Source of the DNA: Mugil cephalus
Taxonomy: Eukaryota; Chordata; Actinopteri; Mugiliformes; Mugilidae
Length of the DNA: 64,000 nucleotides
NCBI RefSeq assembly: GCF_022458985.1
Contig: NC_061773.1
Location: forward strand, 23,594,001 to 23,658,000
Direction: 5' to 3'
Shown: positions 47,150 to 59,100 of the stretch, piece by piece
Position numbering within the stretch: position 1 is the first letter of the stretch
How the letters are laid out: each line of letters begins with the position of its first letter
Translations under genes and position numbers: made by a program
The notes under the pieces: generated by a model
The model's database searches: none
What the model was told of the DNA's origin: nothing
Seen by the model: the letters and a program-made list of their open reading frames with translations, nothing else

Positions 47150-47620
47150 CTCCCACTACCTCCCGGTCTATAATGAACAACAGTTCATATGGAGCGGCCT
47201 CGAGGAGCAAGTCCCCATAGAGCCCAATGTTAAAAAATCACAGCATTATTAAAAATGTTTACAGCCTGGTACAAAAAACGATTTTAGTTTGCAATAGTTT
47301 ATTTCACTATTCACAGTTATACAGTTATCTAGTTATCTATCTATTTTATCATTTTTTTATATTTTATTATGGTTTAAAATTCTGTATAATTAAGGGCATT
47401 CATGGTTTGAGCCAAGCTAACAGGTAGCGGAGAGTTGGGTGGGTGGAATATCCATGTGTGGGTGGAGCAAAACTCATCCAACATGGCGACCGTGGCCTCC
47501 ACCCGCTTCAGGCTTCATTTTCATTTCACTTCATTTTTAAGGTTCAGAATCCATTGGGTGATGTCACGATGGTTTGGTCCATAGTATATACAGCCAATGA
47601 TGATACCTTGTTAACTGTAC
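47150..47620. repeat. MITE-like repeat fragments
   Basis: CCCCATAGAGCCCAATGTTA at 47214-47233 and TGGGTGATGTCACGATGG plus ATAGTATATACAGCC at 47556-47595 are phrases of a common fish non-autonomous element. These typically lie around TATACAGTCTATGG and TGACGTCA words. The structure is eroded and boundaries uncertain. Confidence 0.4.
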
Positions 47621-47689
47621 TGTTGTGTTTGTACGTCAAACATCTTTATAATGTGACTCATATGTATGTTTCTGTCAAACACTTACTTG

Positions 47690-48135
47690 TTTTCTTTCTC
47701 TTGCTTGTTGAAGAGAAAGAAGATCACTTCTGTGGAGGACATTTACCTCAGCAGGTGGGGGACCCTACTCACTCGGCTCACAGATTGTTCAACCCCCTCC
47801 CCTCAGGTAAGAGGCTGCAGCGCATTAAGACTTAAGGTTACATTAAGGTTCAAACACAGCTTCTACCCAGAGGCTGTCAGGCTGCTCACACTCCATCATA
47901 TCTTGCCATGCTCTGCAGATTGTTGCTCTGATTTTATGGGATTGGTTACATCTGCTCTGAAATCCATTGCACTAGAGTATTTACTGATTCACTATATATG
48001 GTATTTATTGATATATATGTCTTTTATTAGTGTATTTTTTATCCTCGGGGCTGCTTCCATACAAGGTTTGTTTTGTAGGCTGTTGGTCCTGAGTCCAGTT
48101 TCATAAGCATGCAAATGACAATGAAGTAACCTTAA
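47690..48135 (+). mobile_element. CR1/Rex-type LINE 3' end
   Basis: Two plus frames carry PTHSAHRLFNPLPSGKRLQR and, after a frameshift, RFKHSFYPEAVRLLT, the canonical C-terminal motifs of CR1/Rex reverse transcriptases. It ends TTTCATAAGCATGCAAATGA, CAATGAAGTAACCTTAA, a typical LINE tail. Confidence 0.75.
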
Positions 48136-48739
48136 TATGGCATCTCACCAAAGATCTGTCGGCAAAAACAGTACAGCAAATAACAAGTTAATGCAAAATG
48201 TCTTGTAGCAAATTATAAAACCAGCTGAACAATTGAAGTGAAAAGTGATTTTCTGTACATCTTGATCTCATGTGGTCAGTCCCCCCCCCCCACGCAATAA
48301 ATTTATTAGAGCTGAACAAAAAGCCACAAGCCCTCCTTTTATGTTTAATTCACCGTCTACTCTCAAATTCTTCAAAAGGAAAGGCATTCCTGCTTTGTTC
48401 TGAGGACAGTTTGTTTGGATGTCACAGTATATTGCTTTATCATGTTCTCTTTAGCCCTCTTATAGTATTTCTCAAACAAGTGTCTTTTATTTTTTTATTT
48501 TTATGTTGGTATAAGGTTCAGGTCAGTAAAGACAAAGCAGATGTTTTGGAGTATGAATTGAAGCTGCACTCTCTTAAAGGCACTCTAAACAACAGCTCAG
48601 ATTTTCCTTTGAGTCATATAAATTCTTTAGGATATTGTTGTATTTGTTTGACTGCATTTTGCTTTCTGACACAATTTTCCACAAAGCTGCATGAGGTGTC
48701 AGGACATTTTCAGCCTCCACATTCCTCCGTAAATATTCA

Positions 48740-49160
48740 GTGATAGAGGTCAAGGAACGGTGGAAGAGTCCATTATAATTAGCACTCTTTGGTCTTCTTT
48801 TAACTTCAGGTTCTTCAAAGCTTTGAGGTGTGTTTAAGTTCATTATCCTGCTGCAGTATGAATCTCTTTGCCCCAACATGCAAACACAATCTGAAGAATG
48901 TCTCTGGAGGATTGAGAGCTACTTCTCCTGTCAGGTTGGAGTCAGTTCATTGAAGTTCAAATCCAGAGAAGGAAAACACTGTTAGATTTCCCCACCACCA
49001 TGTTTTGGTATGGAGGGTTTGAGACATCTTGGTGTCATTGACTCTTTTGTTGGCCTCCTTCCATACAAGTACATTCTGTTGCTGCCACTGACACAATCTT
49101 AAACTTAAATTCCTCAGTGTGCATTTTTGAAACTCTGGTAGGGGTTAGTCCACCCAAAGG
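48740..49160 (-). mobile_element. Tc1-like transposase fragment, minus strand
   Basis: On the minus strand, LGQRDSYCSRIMNLNTPQ (48820-48880) resembles the LGxxFxLQQDNDPKHT box of Tc1 transposases. The plus-strand wording (TTCATTATCCTGCTGCAGTA, TCCTGTCAGGTTGGAGTCAG, GGCCTCCTTCCATACAAGTA) belongs to a fish Tc1 family. Stops and frameshifts make it dead. The 157-codon plus frame at 48270-48743 overlaps and is not credible as a gene. Confidence 0.55.
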
Positions 49161-49265
49161 GGTTCAGAGATCTACATCTAACAACAAAGCTAAACCAAAG
49201 GCGTCTGGACTCGTTTGAGTTTTCTTCGTAGCGTTTCACCTTGTGTCCAAGGGACTTCATAACAA

Positions 49266-50215
49266 ATTCGATTTATATAGTGCCTTTCTAGACACCCATG
49301 CTTTACAAGAACAGAGAAGATAAGTTAGACAATTGGACGAAACAGGACAAACAGCACAAGGTGAGCTAACTGAGGAGGTGAAGACTGATTATGGCCCAAA
49401 AGCCAAGGGCAAACAGATGAGTTTTGAGGGCAGATTTGAATGATTCCAGGGTTGGAGTGACGTGCATCTCAAAGGGTGAGGGCAACTACACTGAAGGTGG
49501 TGATCAAATCCAGATTAGAGGACCGCAGGCTTTGTGTTGAAGTGTGTGGGTGTAGGAGGTCCGAGAGGTACTCGGGGGCAAGGGAGTGGAGGGTTTTGTA
49601 GGTAAGAAGGAGGGGAGGCAGTGAAGGTGGATAAGTGTGGGGGTGATATCCTACCAGGGCTTGGTGTGAGTGGGAACCCTTGCAGCCAAGTTCTGGACAT
49701 ACTGGAGTCTGTCCAGGGTTTTGCTGATTACCCCTTACAAGATTCCATTGCAGTAGTCCAGGTGGCTGGTGATGAAGGTGTGTATGAGGGTCTCTGCAGC
49801 GGAGTTGGAGAGAGAGATGTCGAGAGATGTCTTTTTTGAGATTTGGTGACAGATTTGGTGTGTGACTGGAAGGGGAGAGTAGATGACGCCCAGGTTGTGA
49901 ACTTGAGGGGATGGGGAGATGGAGCAGCCATCGACCTGGAGTAGAAGATCCCAAACATCTGGAGCAGCGCCCACCATGAGCTCTGTTTTCTTCCTGTTGA
50001 GTTTGAGCTGGTTGGATGGCATCCGTGATTTTATGTCACGTAGGCAGTTGACCAGAGACCTGGGGGGAAGCTGAGTGGATGGTGTAGTGCTGAGATAGAG
50101 CTCAGTATCATCTGCGTAACAATGGAAAATGAGTCCATGGTGGCGAATGATCCGACCGAGGGGGAGCATGTAGATAGTGAAAAGTAGAGGCCCAAGGTCA
50201 GAGCTTTGAGGCACG
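49266..50215 (-). mobile_element. L2 LINE, 3' portion with reverse transcriptase
   Basis: From 50214 down to 49735 one minus frame encodes the RT palm region: [20 protein letters not shown], then [13 protein letters not shown] with the catalytic ADD, and later [20 protein letters not shown] second frame continues with YHPHTYPPSLPPLLLTYKTL and HSLAPEYLSDLL. The element ends at 49266-49290 in the plus-strand phrase CGATTTATATAGTGCCTTTC, the usual L2 tail. A frameshift near 49735 and the 5' truncation make it inactive. Confidence 0.85.
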
Positions 50216-50344
50216 CCATGATTGACTTACTACTGTTTTAGCTATGCCATGACATCTTCGTCTGACTTAGAAACCCTCAGCCAGGGTTTGATGCTAAGTA
50301 AGCCCCTCTTTTCTTAGAATAGTGATTTATAAGGTATAAATATA

Positions 50345-50440
50345 TACTCAAAAGTGAAGCCAAAGCAAGTAGAGCTTCCCCTGGTGACTGGCTGCAGTAT
50401 AAGTCATAAGCTCCACCTCCTCAGTGGTAGCGGAAGGGAC
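50345..50440 (-). repeat. Fish repeat end, inverse of 62820-62910
   Basis: AAGTGAAGCCAAAGCAAGTA, GAGCTTCCCCTGGTGACTGG, CTGCAGTATAAGTCATAAGC is the reverse complement (diverged) of the stretch at 62835-62905. It is part of a common non-autonomous element of fish. Confidence 0.6.
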
Positions 50441-51460
50441 TTGGGCCTAAACTAAAACACTCTAAATCACCAACTGGACCCTGAGTTGTGTTTACATTGT
50501 TCAGCAAAACATATTAACATTGGCTCTGGTGAGAGTTGGGTCAAAAAAAAACAACAACAAAAAAAAACAAACTCTTGTCTGGGAGATGAAGAAGCCACCA
50601 GAGCCATTCATTTTGAGTTGTCAGACTCATGGCCACCACCAGGGTCTCCCCCAGTGGACTGATGTCACCTTCTACTCCTCAAGCCTCCATCCAAAAAAGA
50701 CCTGGTGCACTTTCATTGTTCAGATTGATTATGTGACAGTGCCTTTGAGTTTTGTTAGACTAAGTCTTTCCAGTTACTTTTTTGACCCTTGCCATTTTTT
50801 CGTTCACAGTTTGCTTGGGTGAGTTTAAACAAGCTTTAATACCTCTACATTACAGTCCAGTCCAGCTCTCTCTACGCTACATAACTACAACCACCTGGTA
50901 TCAGCTGCCTGGGGATTCCACCTCCTTCAACCGTTTTCCACCTCTTGCGTAGTTTTTGTTATTGAGCACTGCAATTGCTTGGCTTTGTGTCTGCAATTGT
51001 GTTCAGTTTTTGAGGAAATCAACTTACTGTGACTTGAGGATATCAATTTAAAAAAATTATTAATTTATTGTCAATAATGATGCAAATAAATGTTCTCCTT
51101 TCTCCGTTATTTGTGTAGTTTGCATGTTCTCCCTTATAAAACCCAGATATTGAAGTGCTTCCTGAAGACTTAGAACGAATTAGGTTATGAGAAAAGGAAG
51201 TTTTGCCACAGTGCTTCTTCTGAATCTCCAGGATAACCTTTTGAAATAGTGTAATAGCGTAATTTTTATGTGAGGGTTGTCACATCCGCGGCACGCTTCC
51301 CAGCTTCTGTCTTTCCCAGAAGCCATTCCAGGACATACTCCACTCAACTATTAATTGACATCCTCGAGTTCAGGTGGAGGTCACATGGAAACTTATTAGA
51401 TTTGTGTCTGTAGGATTTTTTGGGGGATTTTCAGGTGAAGTTCGCTTGGCAGATAAAACC

Positions 51461-52148
51461 GGGGCCGTATTCTTAAACATTCTGAGTCCTCTCGGAGAGC
51501 TCCAAATTCCAAGCAAGGAGTCTTTTCAGGACATTCTCAGAGAGGAATACACAGGATTGATTCATCCCAAAAGATGGACAAAAATATAAATTTTGGTGAT
51601 AATAGGCGTAGAATGGAGCATCAGATCAGTAGACATAATCTCTATGAAGACTGTCATTACAAATAATATTTTATATAAAAACTAAACTGAAATTATCCTA
51701 GAAAATATGTGAAAACTCAGACCCTTTTTACAGCTTTCACATCCTGACAGTTGTATTTATTTGCTTACATCCATTTACCATGCTGGTCATTTTTGCTCTT
51801 CATTTATTTGGTATTAATGAGGGTAAAATGGCTCAGCTTTCATAAATTTCTGTGATCGCTAACTAGCCAGATTCCTGCACAATCCAATCTGTAGCTTTTA
51901 ATTAATTCACATCATTCAGTGTTTTCCTCTTCTTTCCACCTTTTTCTCCTCTGTTTAAGAAACTTCTAAGCCTTTTAAGCTTAAGCTGTTTTACAAGCTA
52001 AGATTATTTAGTAATACCTTTTTATCTTTACAAGGATCTACTCCTAACTTTGAAGGGAAGTTCTTAGAAAACATCATGATTTGAAGAATTTTCTTAGAAT
52101 TTGGCCACTACGAGCAACTCTTTGAACAATCTCTAGGAATATGGCCCC
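51461..52148 (+). mobile_element. Complete element with GGGGCCGTATTC inverted ends
   Basis: The left end is GGGGCCGTATTCTTAAACAT and the right end, read inverted, is GGGGCCATATTCCTAGAGAT. Inner similarity extends through CCAAATTC.AAG on both sides. The interior is AT-rich without a transposase. A truncated relative lies inverted at 44974-45290. Ends of this type are familiar from Harbinger-like MITEs in fish, but I could not confirm a target-site duplication. Confidence 0.7.
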
Positions 52149-52587
52149 AGGTCTATAGACTTTCACACACAAAGAATTAATTAATGTTATAGACACTTGC
52201 ATAAATGAATGAACAGTATAGTGGGCTGTTCACTGCTGTAACAAAATGAAGCAAAGACGAACCAAGATGTACCAAAATTAACTTTAAAAAATAGGTGAAC
52301 AGATATGTCTCAGAAATCTGATCATTTGTACTTTGTACAACAACAACAAAAACACAACAACTAATGGGACAGTTTTGTGTGTGATCCTTGTGATGCACAG
52401 GACTTACAGCCAAGTTTGTACACTGTATCACACTGTGTTTAGTTTTAAGTTAATAGTGAAATGTAGTTTCATTCTTCATGTTTTTAATATATATATATAC
52501 GTGAACATTTACCAGTTTTAACAGTCCTTGAGTTGTGTGTAGAACTTGCTTGGGCGCCCACCACTGGAAAATGAAATGGCCTGGACA

Positions 52588-52720
52588 TACACTGATCAGC
52601 CACAACATTAAAACCACTGACAGGAGCAGTGAATGCACATTGACCATCTTGTGACAATTCAGTGTTGATGTTACTTAGACATGTAGGATCCACCATACAT
52701 TTCTCCATCAAATAGGTTAA
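52588..52720 (+). mobile_element. Tc1-like deletion derivative (ACTGATCAGCCACAACATTA end)
   Basis: It begins ACACTGATCAGCCACAACAT and TAAAACCACTGACAGGAGCA, the end of a very common fish Tc1-like element. Near 52650 it jumps to internal sequence (GTTGATGTTACTTAGACATG) also seen at 37670. The middle and the far end are missing. Confidence 0.6.
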
Positions 52721-52729
52721 AATAAATAG

Positions 52730-54260
52730 ATGTGGGAGTTGCAACCTGGTCACCTCAGCGGGAACTACAAGGGGAATAGTGTTCTGCAAACAATATTTGG
52801 TCAGTCTACTACTACACATTTTGAACATTCTGCTATCAGACACAAAAACATAAACTGGTGTTAACGCCTAAATTCTAAAGCAAAACTCTCACCTTAATAA
52901 CGGCGAAGCTTTGGACAATTTTCCTCCATTGTTTTGGGCTTTATTATGGTTTTTGTCGTTCTTCTTAAATAGATGCTTTAAATTACAGCTGTTTCAATAA
53001 GTCCGTAGCCCAGTAAGGCCAATATACCGTGCAATACATCGGTTACACTATCTTTAAGTGTTATGATGCCACACTGTATGAAATGTGTATGTAAATACAT
53101 ATTTTGTATTCCTCCAGCAACAGTCATGGTGAACCCAGTACCTCATGATTGACATGAGATGTGGTTTGTTTTTATAATCGAACAGATAACCATTTGGTGC
53201 ATTTGGCTGCATGAAACCCATTTTTGGCACTTCATTCTTTTATTTGACAGAAATTCACACTAATATCTGAAGGATAAACAGTGAAGTGATCACTGTGACA
53301 TCAGAATGTTAAGCAAAAACACTCACATGGCCGTTGCTCCAGAGCTATAACCCAGGGACAGATTTGGCTCAGTTCGGGACAATCACGTTCAAGATGTACA
53401 TTTCAGAAATGTGCAGCGTCTTTATGGCATAGCTAAGGAAAACCAGCTGGACTTTTTTTGTGATTGTTTACACTCTCGGGCCTTTTTCAGTTACAACTGG
53501 TGGGAGTCCCAGGCTTTTATAACCTCTAGTGAAGTCACTGTCACGCCTGACAATTTTTTGGCAATAAGCTTTGGTATTTATTATTACATTTGGACATTAT
53601 CTCACTGAGACACCAATACAGACGCTTACAACAGAGCTAGAATGACAACGCCTTAAAAGTTAAGTTAGCATTCACATAATTAATGGAAAGCCCCCACTGG
53701 TTATTTATAGAAGTAAGGCCTCGAGTTATGATTTTCATGATCTTTGTATAGTTTGAGATCTGAAATGCATTAATTCTTTCATGTTTTGTAGAGGTGGGGG
53801 GCACCCTGGACAGGTCACTAGTCTATCTCAGGGCTAATGTAATATAACATAATACGGGCTTTTTGGAATATGGCCAGCGATAGTTCATTCATGCTAACTA
53901 AACAAACCAGTTTGAAACATGCTTAAATAAGGGCAGGAATTATTCTTAATATTTCAAATATCGATACCTTGTGTTTCTTTCGTGCCCGCTTGAAACCTCC
54001 AGTAATGTGTTATAATGTAATACTGCCTGCTGCTGTTGACTAGGCTCGTTAGCTGGTGTCTCCTTGTTGGTTGCTAGTGGTAGTTGACTGCTAGCCCGCT
54101 GGTTGGCTTTTTTTTTTCTACTTACTTAATATTTATATATTATAGCTACTATACTATATGCATAACTTTGTTCCATCTCATGCTTCTGTATGGTTGTGAA
54201 AGATAAATAAAAACACTTGAACCTTCTAATATTAAGTGCACACTTCTCTGCTTTTTCATC
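52730..54260. other. Gene-free stretch
   Basis: Only short unconserved frames are seen. CACCCTGGACAGGTCACTAG, TCTATCTCAGGGCTAAT at 53802-53838 is part of the same dispersed repeat as 63835-64000. No other named feature. Confidence 0.45.
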
Positions 54261-54284
54261 TCTATGGATTTTTAGTAATAATAA

Positions 54285-54578
54285 ATAATTGATACTGTAT
54301 TGATCGCCAAGGGGATGGCTCATGGATCCCTTGAACTAATGGATTGACTCATCCATTAGTTCACACAGTAGTGTTGGAGCAGTTGGCTGCATCCTCAAGA
54401 AGACCACGTCCAGGGAACAAATTGGGGGTTTAGGTGGTTTCTAAAGACCATGTACAGGTGAGGACCCTTCTAACCTCTACTCCAAAGATCCCCTAAAACT
54501 ACAAACACCTGAATAGGGACTTGAACCCTAGACCCTCAGATTAAAAGTCTGATACTCTACCGACTGAGCTACCCAGGC
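54285..54578 (-). mobile_element. tRNA-Lys-headed SINE
   Basis: Read on the minus strand, a tRNA-Lys-like head (54578-54506) runs directly into a body shared with the fragment at 42115-42305 (AACCCCCAATTTGTTCCCTG, GACGTGGTCTTC) and ends in an AT-rich tail near 54285. Head, body and tail in this order define a tRNA-derived SINE. The head is unusually well preserved. Confidence 0.65.
54506..54578 (-). tRNA. tRNA-Lys(TTT)-like sequence, probably the SINE head
   Basis: 73 bases fold as a full cloverleaf. The acceptor arm GCCTGGG pairs with TTCAGGT through wobbles. The anticodon stem TCAGA/TCTGA encloses CTTTTAA with anticodon TTT. The T stem TAGGG/CCCTA encloses TTCAAGT. A box (TAGCTCAGTCGG) and B box (GGTTCAAGTCC) are intact. 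Genuine vertebrate tRNA-Lys(TTT) genes are nearly identical. The SINE-like 3' flank, without a clear T-run terminator, argues for a retroposon head rather than a working gene. Confidence 0.5.
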
Positions 54579-54712
54579 TCGAGCTGGCACTTCTGGCTCA
54601 ACACAACAACTATTTGCTAAAAGTTCATTTTAGACGGGTTTATTTTAAGAGTTAACACATCGCTTTATCAAGCTATGCTCGAAATTCGACTTCCTGAATA
54701 CATTCCTTGTCG

Positions 54713-55157
54713 CAGTTTACATGCAACTGAGAAAATCACAAAAGAACATGTCTTCCTCCTCCACACTAGGTGGCGGTATGTGTCCTTTCAGCAGGTTAAT
54801 GCCATGGTTTTACGTCATATAATTAAAAATAGTTGTTCATTCGGAAGACCGGCATTTCAAACAACAACCAGATGGATAATAGTACAACTTTTTTAATCTC
54901 GTATGTAATGTGTGAGCGCTACTTATGGTGCAGATAAAATGGCGCTATCACTCAGGTGGTTCTTCTTCTGCAACTTGGATTTCTTGGATGTTTTTGTTTC
55001 GGCGTCATACGCCAACACAGCGCATTATCTGGGTGTCTTAATCGGACAAGGAGAACTCCGATTTTAGTCGAATGTGTTTACATGCACTTAAGCTGTCCAG
55101 TTAAAGTCAGATTAAGGCAATAATTCATTATTTTTCACGTGCATGTAAACGTGCTGA
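54713..55157 (-). mobile_element. Inverted-repeat element, copy 2 (partner at 12320-12786)
   Basis: The ends are CAGTTTACATGCA at 54713 and TGCATGTAAACGTGCTG at 55141-55157. Reverse-complemented, it follows copy 1 through the GTGCATGTAAACAC, TCCGATTAAG-type and CCTCCTCCACACTAGGTGG blocks. It shares the GTAATGTGTGAGCGCTACTT, ATGGTGCAGATAA region with copy 1. Confidence 0.7.
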
Positions 55158-55905
55158 ATGTTGTGACCTATTGTTACGGTGACCAGAGCCTTTCTAGGTG
55201 ACATGTTGCCCCCTTTGTCATGAATGGAAAGCCTCCGTAATCCCTGTCTCCTTCTGGTTTGTTTTTCAGAGTTCAAGAGTGTGAACTTTAGTGGTGGACT
55301 TTTAGGACAAAAAAGGAAAGTAGCTCACACAGTGGGAAAATCAGAAAAAAAAACTACAACTGCATAGCATGTAGGTATTATTTTCCTGCCTGGGTTCTGT
55401 AGCACAGGACTGTTGATTAGCATGGTTACATATAGCATTTTATGTACAACATCTTATAGACATGTACTGTATGAAAATATAATTTATAGCCCATATATGA
55501 TATACATTTAATATACATTCTTTTGGATTGAGCTTATAAAACAATTTACAATTGGACCCGGATCTGGGTTTTTAACAATTAGGAACAATGATATAGGTAA
55601 AAGCCAACATCCTGGATATGACTCTGTCACTGTAACAAAACACAAAACATGATAAAGTCTTGGTGGTGTGCTAACATCCAGTCATAGCGATCATATTTTC
55701 ACGTCTTGCGTGGAAGGGTCAGATGGCAGCGGCTCTTGAAGTGGCCTCCTCATCACATGTCGCGGACACGTGCCACAGAAACTTCTTTACCGGGAGTCTT
55801 TCAAGAACCACACATAAAGGCCATGTAAACCACTCTCAGCCGTGACGGGATAATGAAAAACACCATCAACACCTGCCGAACAGACACAGGCATAGAGTGC
55901 TGAGT

Positions 55906-55906
<1 letters not shown>

Positions 55907-55941
<35 letters not shown>

Positions 55942-55957
55942 TGTGTGTGTGTGTGTG
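55907..55957. repeat. (GT)n microsatellite
   Basis: About 25 GT units with one C interruption at 55941. It lies 200 bp beyond the edn3 stop, within or close to its 3' UTR (CA repeat in the transcript). Confidence 0.9.
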
Positions 55958-56169
55958 CAGCCTGATAGCGTCCCAGCTGGAACCCCTCATTTTCAATTCT
56001 TCTGAAGCCAGCTTGGCAGTTATTCTTCCATCGGTCTGACCATCAAAGGCCGCAAAAACACATGTCCATCTACAGAAGAAGTGTAGATATACAGTACGTG
56101 CAACTTTTCCAAATAAGAAGATGCCTTGTGTGTGTCCTCCTTTCAGATTACAGGCACGTCCCTAGTTGT

Positions 56170-59100
56170 TCATTTCATGACAGGCCCACTGAGGAGACTT
56201 TGTGTCCTCTCGCCTGTTTTAGGCCGTCTTCGGGGCGTCCTTCTCTGTCTCCTAGGGAAAAAAAACAAAATACACAGATGCTTTAGGCTTTAAAAAAAAA
56301 ATAAAATAAAATAAAAGCCTACCAAGTTTAAATGAAACATTGCACAAGTTACCTGTTCACGCAAAAGCTGCTGCAGCCAGAGTCGACCTGCAGCGAGCAC
56401 ACGCACCGCTGGCCCTCCGCCCCCCGCTTTCCCCGCTCGGTTTCAGTAGAGCGCCGCATACGCAGGGAACCCTGGTAGTTGGACATACCATACGGTACAG
56501 TGTGCCTTAAAAAAAAAAAGGTGCACATACGTTAACAGGTTATCAGCTGCAGCCGTGATGTGTAAACGAACTTTGGTGAAGGTTAGAAGGTACAAAGAGG
56601 AACTCAACTGCCGTTATCAAATTTCAGTTTAAATAGTTTCAAAACAGGATGATTATACATTTGATGCACTTTTTACAATGGTATGTTTTAAATATATTGC
56701 ATTCGTAGATTCTTTGAAAGGTAAAAGTTGTGCCCGCTGGCTCTGCTCTGCAGTCCCACTTTATCCGCCATTTACTTCAACCGTAGGTATTTTGCAGTAA
56801 AACCATTCTTAACTATTTCCAGCCTGTGTCATATGTTCATTGACCACAACATGCCTGGTATGCAATTTCTAAAAAAAAAAACAACAAAGCAAATATATAG
56901 TGAGAAAAACTAGTCTTCACAAGATGCTCGGGTCAAAACATCTGTCATCACCACCATAAAAGACAGGACATGGTGAGAGCCAACATTATTGCCGCAACTC
57001 TCTCCTCCCACTATGCCACCATCTGTGCTGTGCAGGATGTGAAAATACCATAAACAACTGTAAAATGGACCTCATTAAAAATGATTAAAAATGTCAGATG
57101 TTGATGTCAACATGTTGACGGGTTCCTCAACGGCAACTCAGCAGGACAAAAACTAGTTAGAAGTTGTGTAATAAAACAAAACTAAAGGGTCATTCCGGTT
57201 TATCTAGGGCGTAGTTAACGTGGCGTAGTAACACGGCCATTTCTTTCTTGTAACACAAAGGTACAGACAAAATAAAAATACTTTTCTCACACACAGTGGA
57301 TAATCCTCCAGCCAATCGAGCCATTTTAGTCTAATCAAAGTCAAAGCTCTGCATGAAGCCCACCCAGACAATTTTATTAGACATTCAGAGAGACAGATTT
57401 ATTCTTCCAAATAAATTAAAATCTCGGTTCTGCTCATGTTGTTCCCAGTAAAGAATTTACTGAGGACGATCACACAACCACAACAATAAGTCTGGAAGCT
57501 ATAGCAAACTAGTCTTCTCAACGTGTCTCATTGTCATTTGTCATTCATGCTTGCAAAAAAAGAACTTCACAGAGAACTGAAAAAAAAAAAGCGGGTTCCT
57601 TTAAACAACATGGTGATGGAGGATCTCGCAGCGAAACCGGGAGGAACATCATCTCGTCCACTAGGACACATTTCTACACGCTCATTACTTCTGGTTTCAC
57701 CACATTCAAGACAGAGCGCACACCTGAGTCTAACATTATCCAGGTAATCGCTTGCAAAAGGCAATTTAGATCAGTAGTTAGGTCGAATTTGCTGTGATTT
57801 CCCCAGACACACAACGTCAGAGTGAGATGTTAAACCAAATGAATGGACGAGGTACCGTACGTCCACATGCTACGTATCTGAGTCACGGGTCAACGGCTCG
57901 ACAGCTCCTTTTGTCCAATGCTTCTTCTAACTCTTTGCATTTTTTTCTATGCATGACTCCTTGGAGCTGTGCAGATCACCCGCTCAGAAAGCCTTCAACA
58001 TTTTGATGGAGCACAGAGCAAACATCTGGACTCCCGATATGCGCGGATCTGCTGGCTCGCAGCATCATCGGCAGACATGACAGGCATAAATTACAGGGTA
58101 TAAATCCTTGTTTGTCATTGTAACTATTCTTGTGCAAAGCCTGCTGATACACTCGACTGCAACGTACAGTACAACCCGTGACCGGGTCCTGATTTACGAG
58201 GCGGCATCGCTTGTGATCCTTACAGGAAATGAACCACCGGGTGAGTGTGAGATGCACAAAGGTGCCATTACTCCAGTTTACGGCTTACAACGATCTCATC
58301 TGACATGTAAATGATTATTCTAGTTTAGTTCCACCCAGCTCATTTCCCCGTTAGCGTGACTGTAGTTGGGTTATGCTGACTCTGTTCCCTCCGTCTCCTA
58401 GAGATTCTCAACGATTCTGCTCTTGAGTTTCACGTTTTAAGTTGGTGCATGTGCTTCCCGGAGGAGAGAAGACCAATGAGGCAGGTAATCCCCCTCATCG
58501 GTTTCATACGCATCTTTATAAACTGATACAGACTGAAGCTGTGTTTACACACTGTTTGAGAACCAAATTACACCAGAGCTGTTTGAGAGACTGTTTGGAG
58601 TTAACAAAGTCTCTTGAATGTCAAAGGTTAAGAAAGATTCAATAAAGGGACAAAGGAGAGTTCAGGTGTGGACTGTTTCGAGGCTTTAGATGTAGATGGT
58701 GAAGCTGATATGAAGCAGGAAAAGAATGCTGAATGAGCGAATAACAAAAGAAGGGAAAACACTTGTCTTGGCGAGTTAAATCCGTAGTATGAGGGTGGAG
58801 GTTTTGGTGTAACAGTATAACCATATAACCGACGAACTTCTGCCAGTAGCCGACTTCTGGTGTAAATTAAATATTGGCGCCAGAAAAAAAAAATATATAT
58901 AACTACAAAGCATGTCAGTTTTGAAAAGGTCCAGTTTGTGCCATTTTCTAAGGCCTCTTAGTAACAACCAAAACATCTGAGATGGCCAAAGGGCGGGTCC
59001 GTCCCCCTCCTCCTGCCTGTCAGAAATCCACCGCGGAATTAAAATACCTGAGAGCTCAAGGTCTAGACCTCTTCGAAGTACATGCAAACTTTAGTGTTTG

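Noticed and set aside
48270..48743. 157-codon plus-strand open frame
   Set aside because: No domain or splice support, hydrophobic low-information composition, and overlap with Tc1-like sequence on the other strand.
49469..49954. 161-codon minus-strand frame as a host gene
   Set aside because: It is the frameshifted 3' part of an L2 LINE (LLTYKTLHSLAPEYLSDLL) and continues the reverse transcriptase at 49735-50215.
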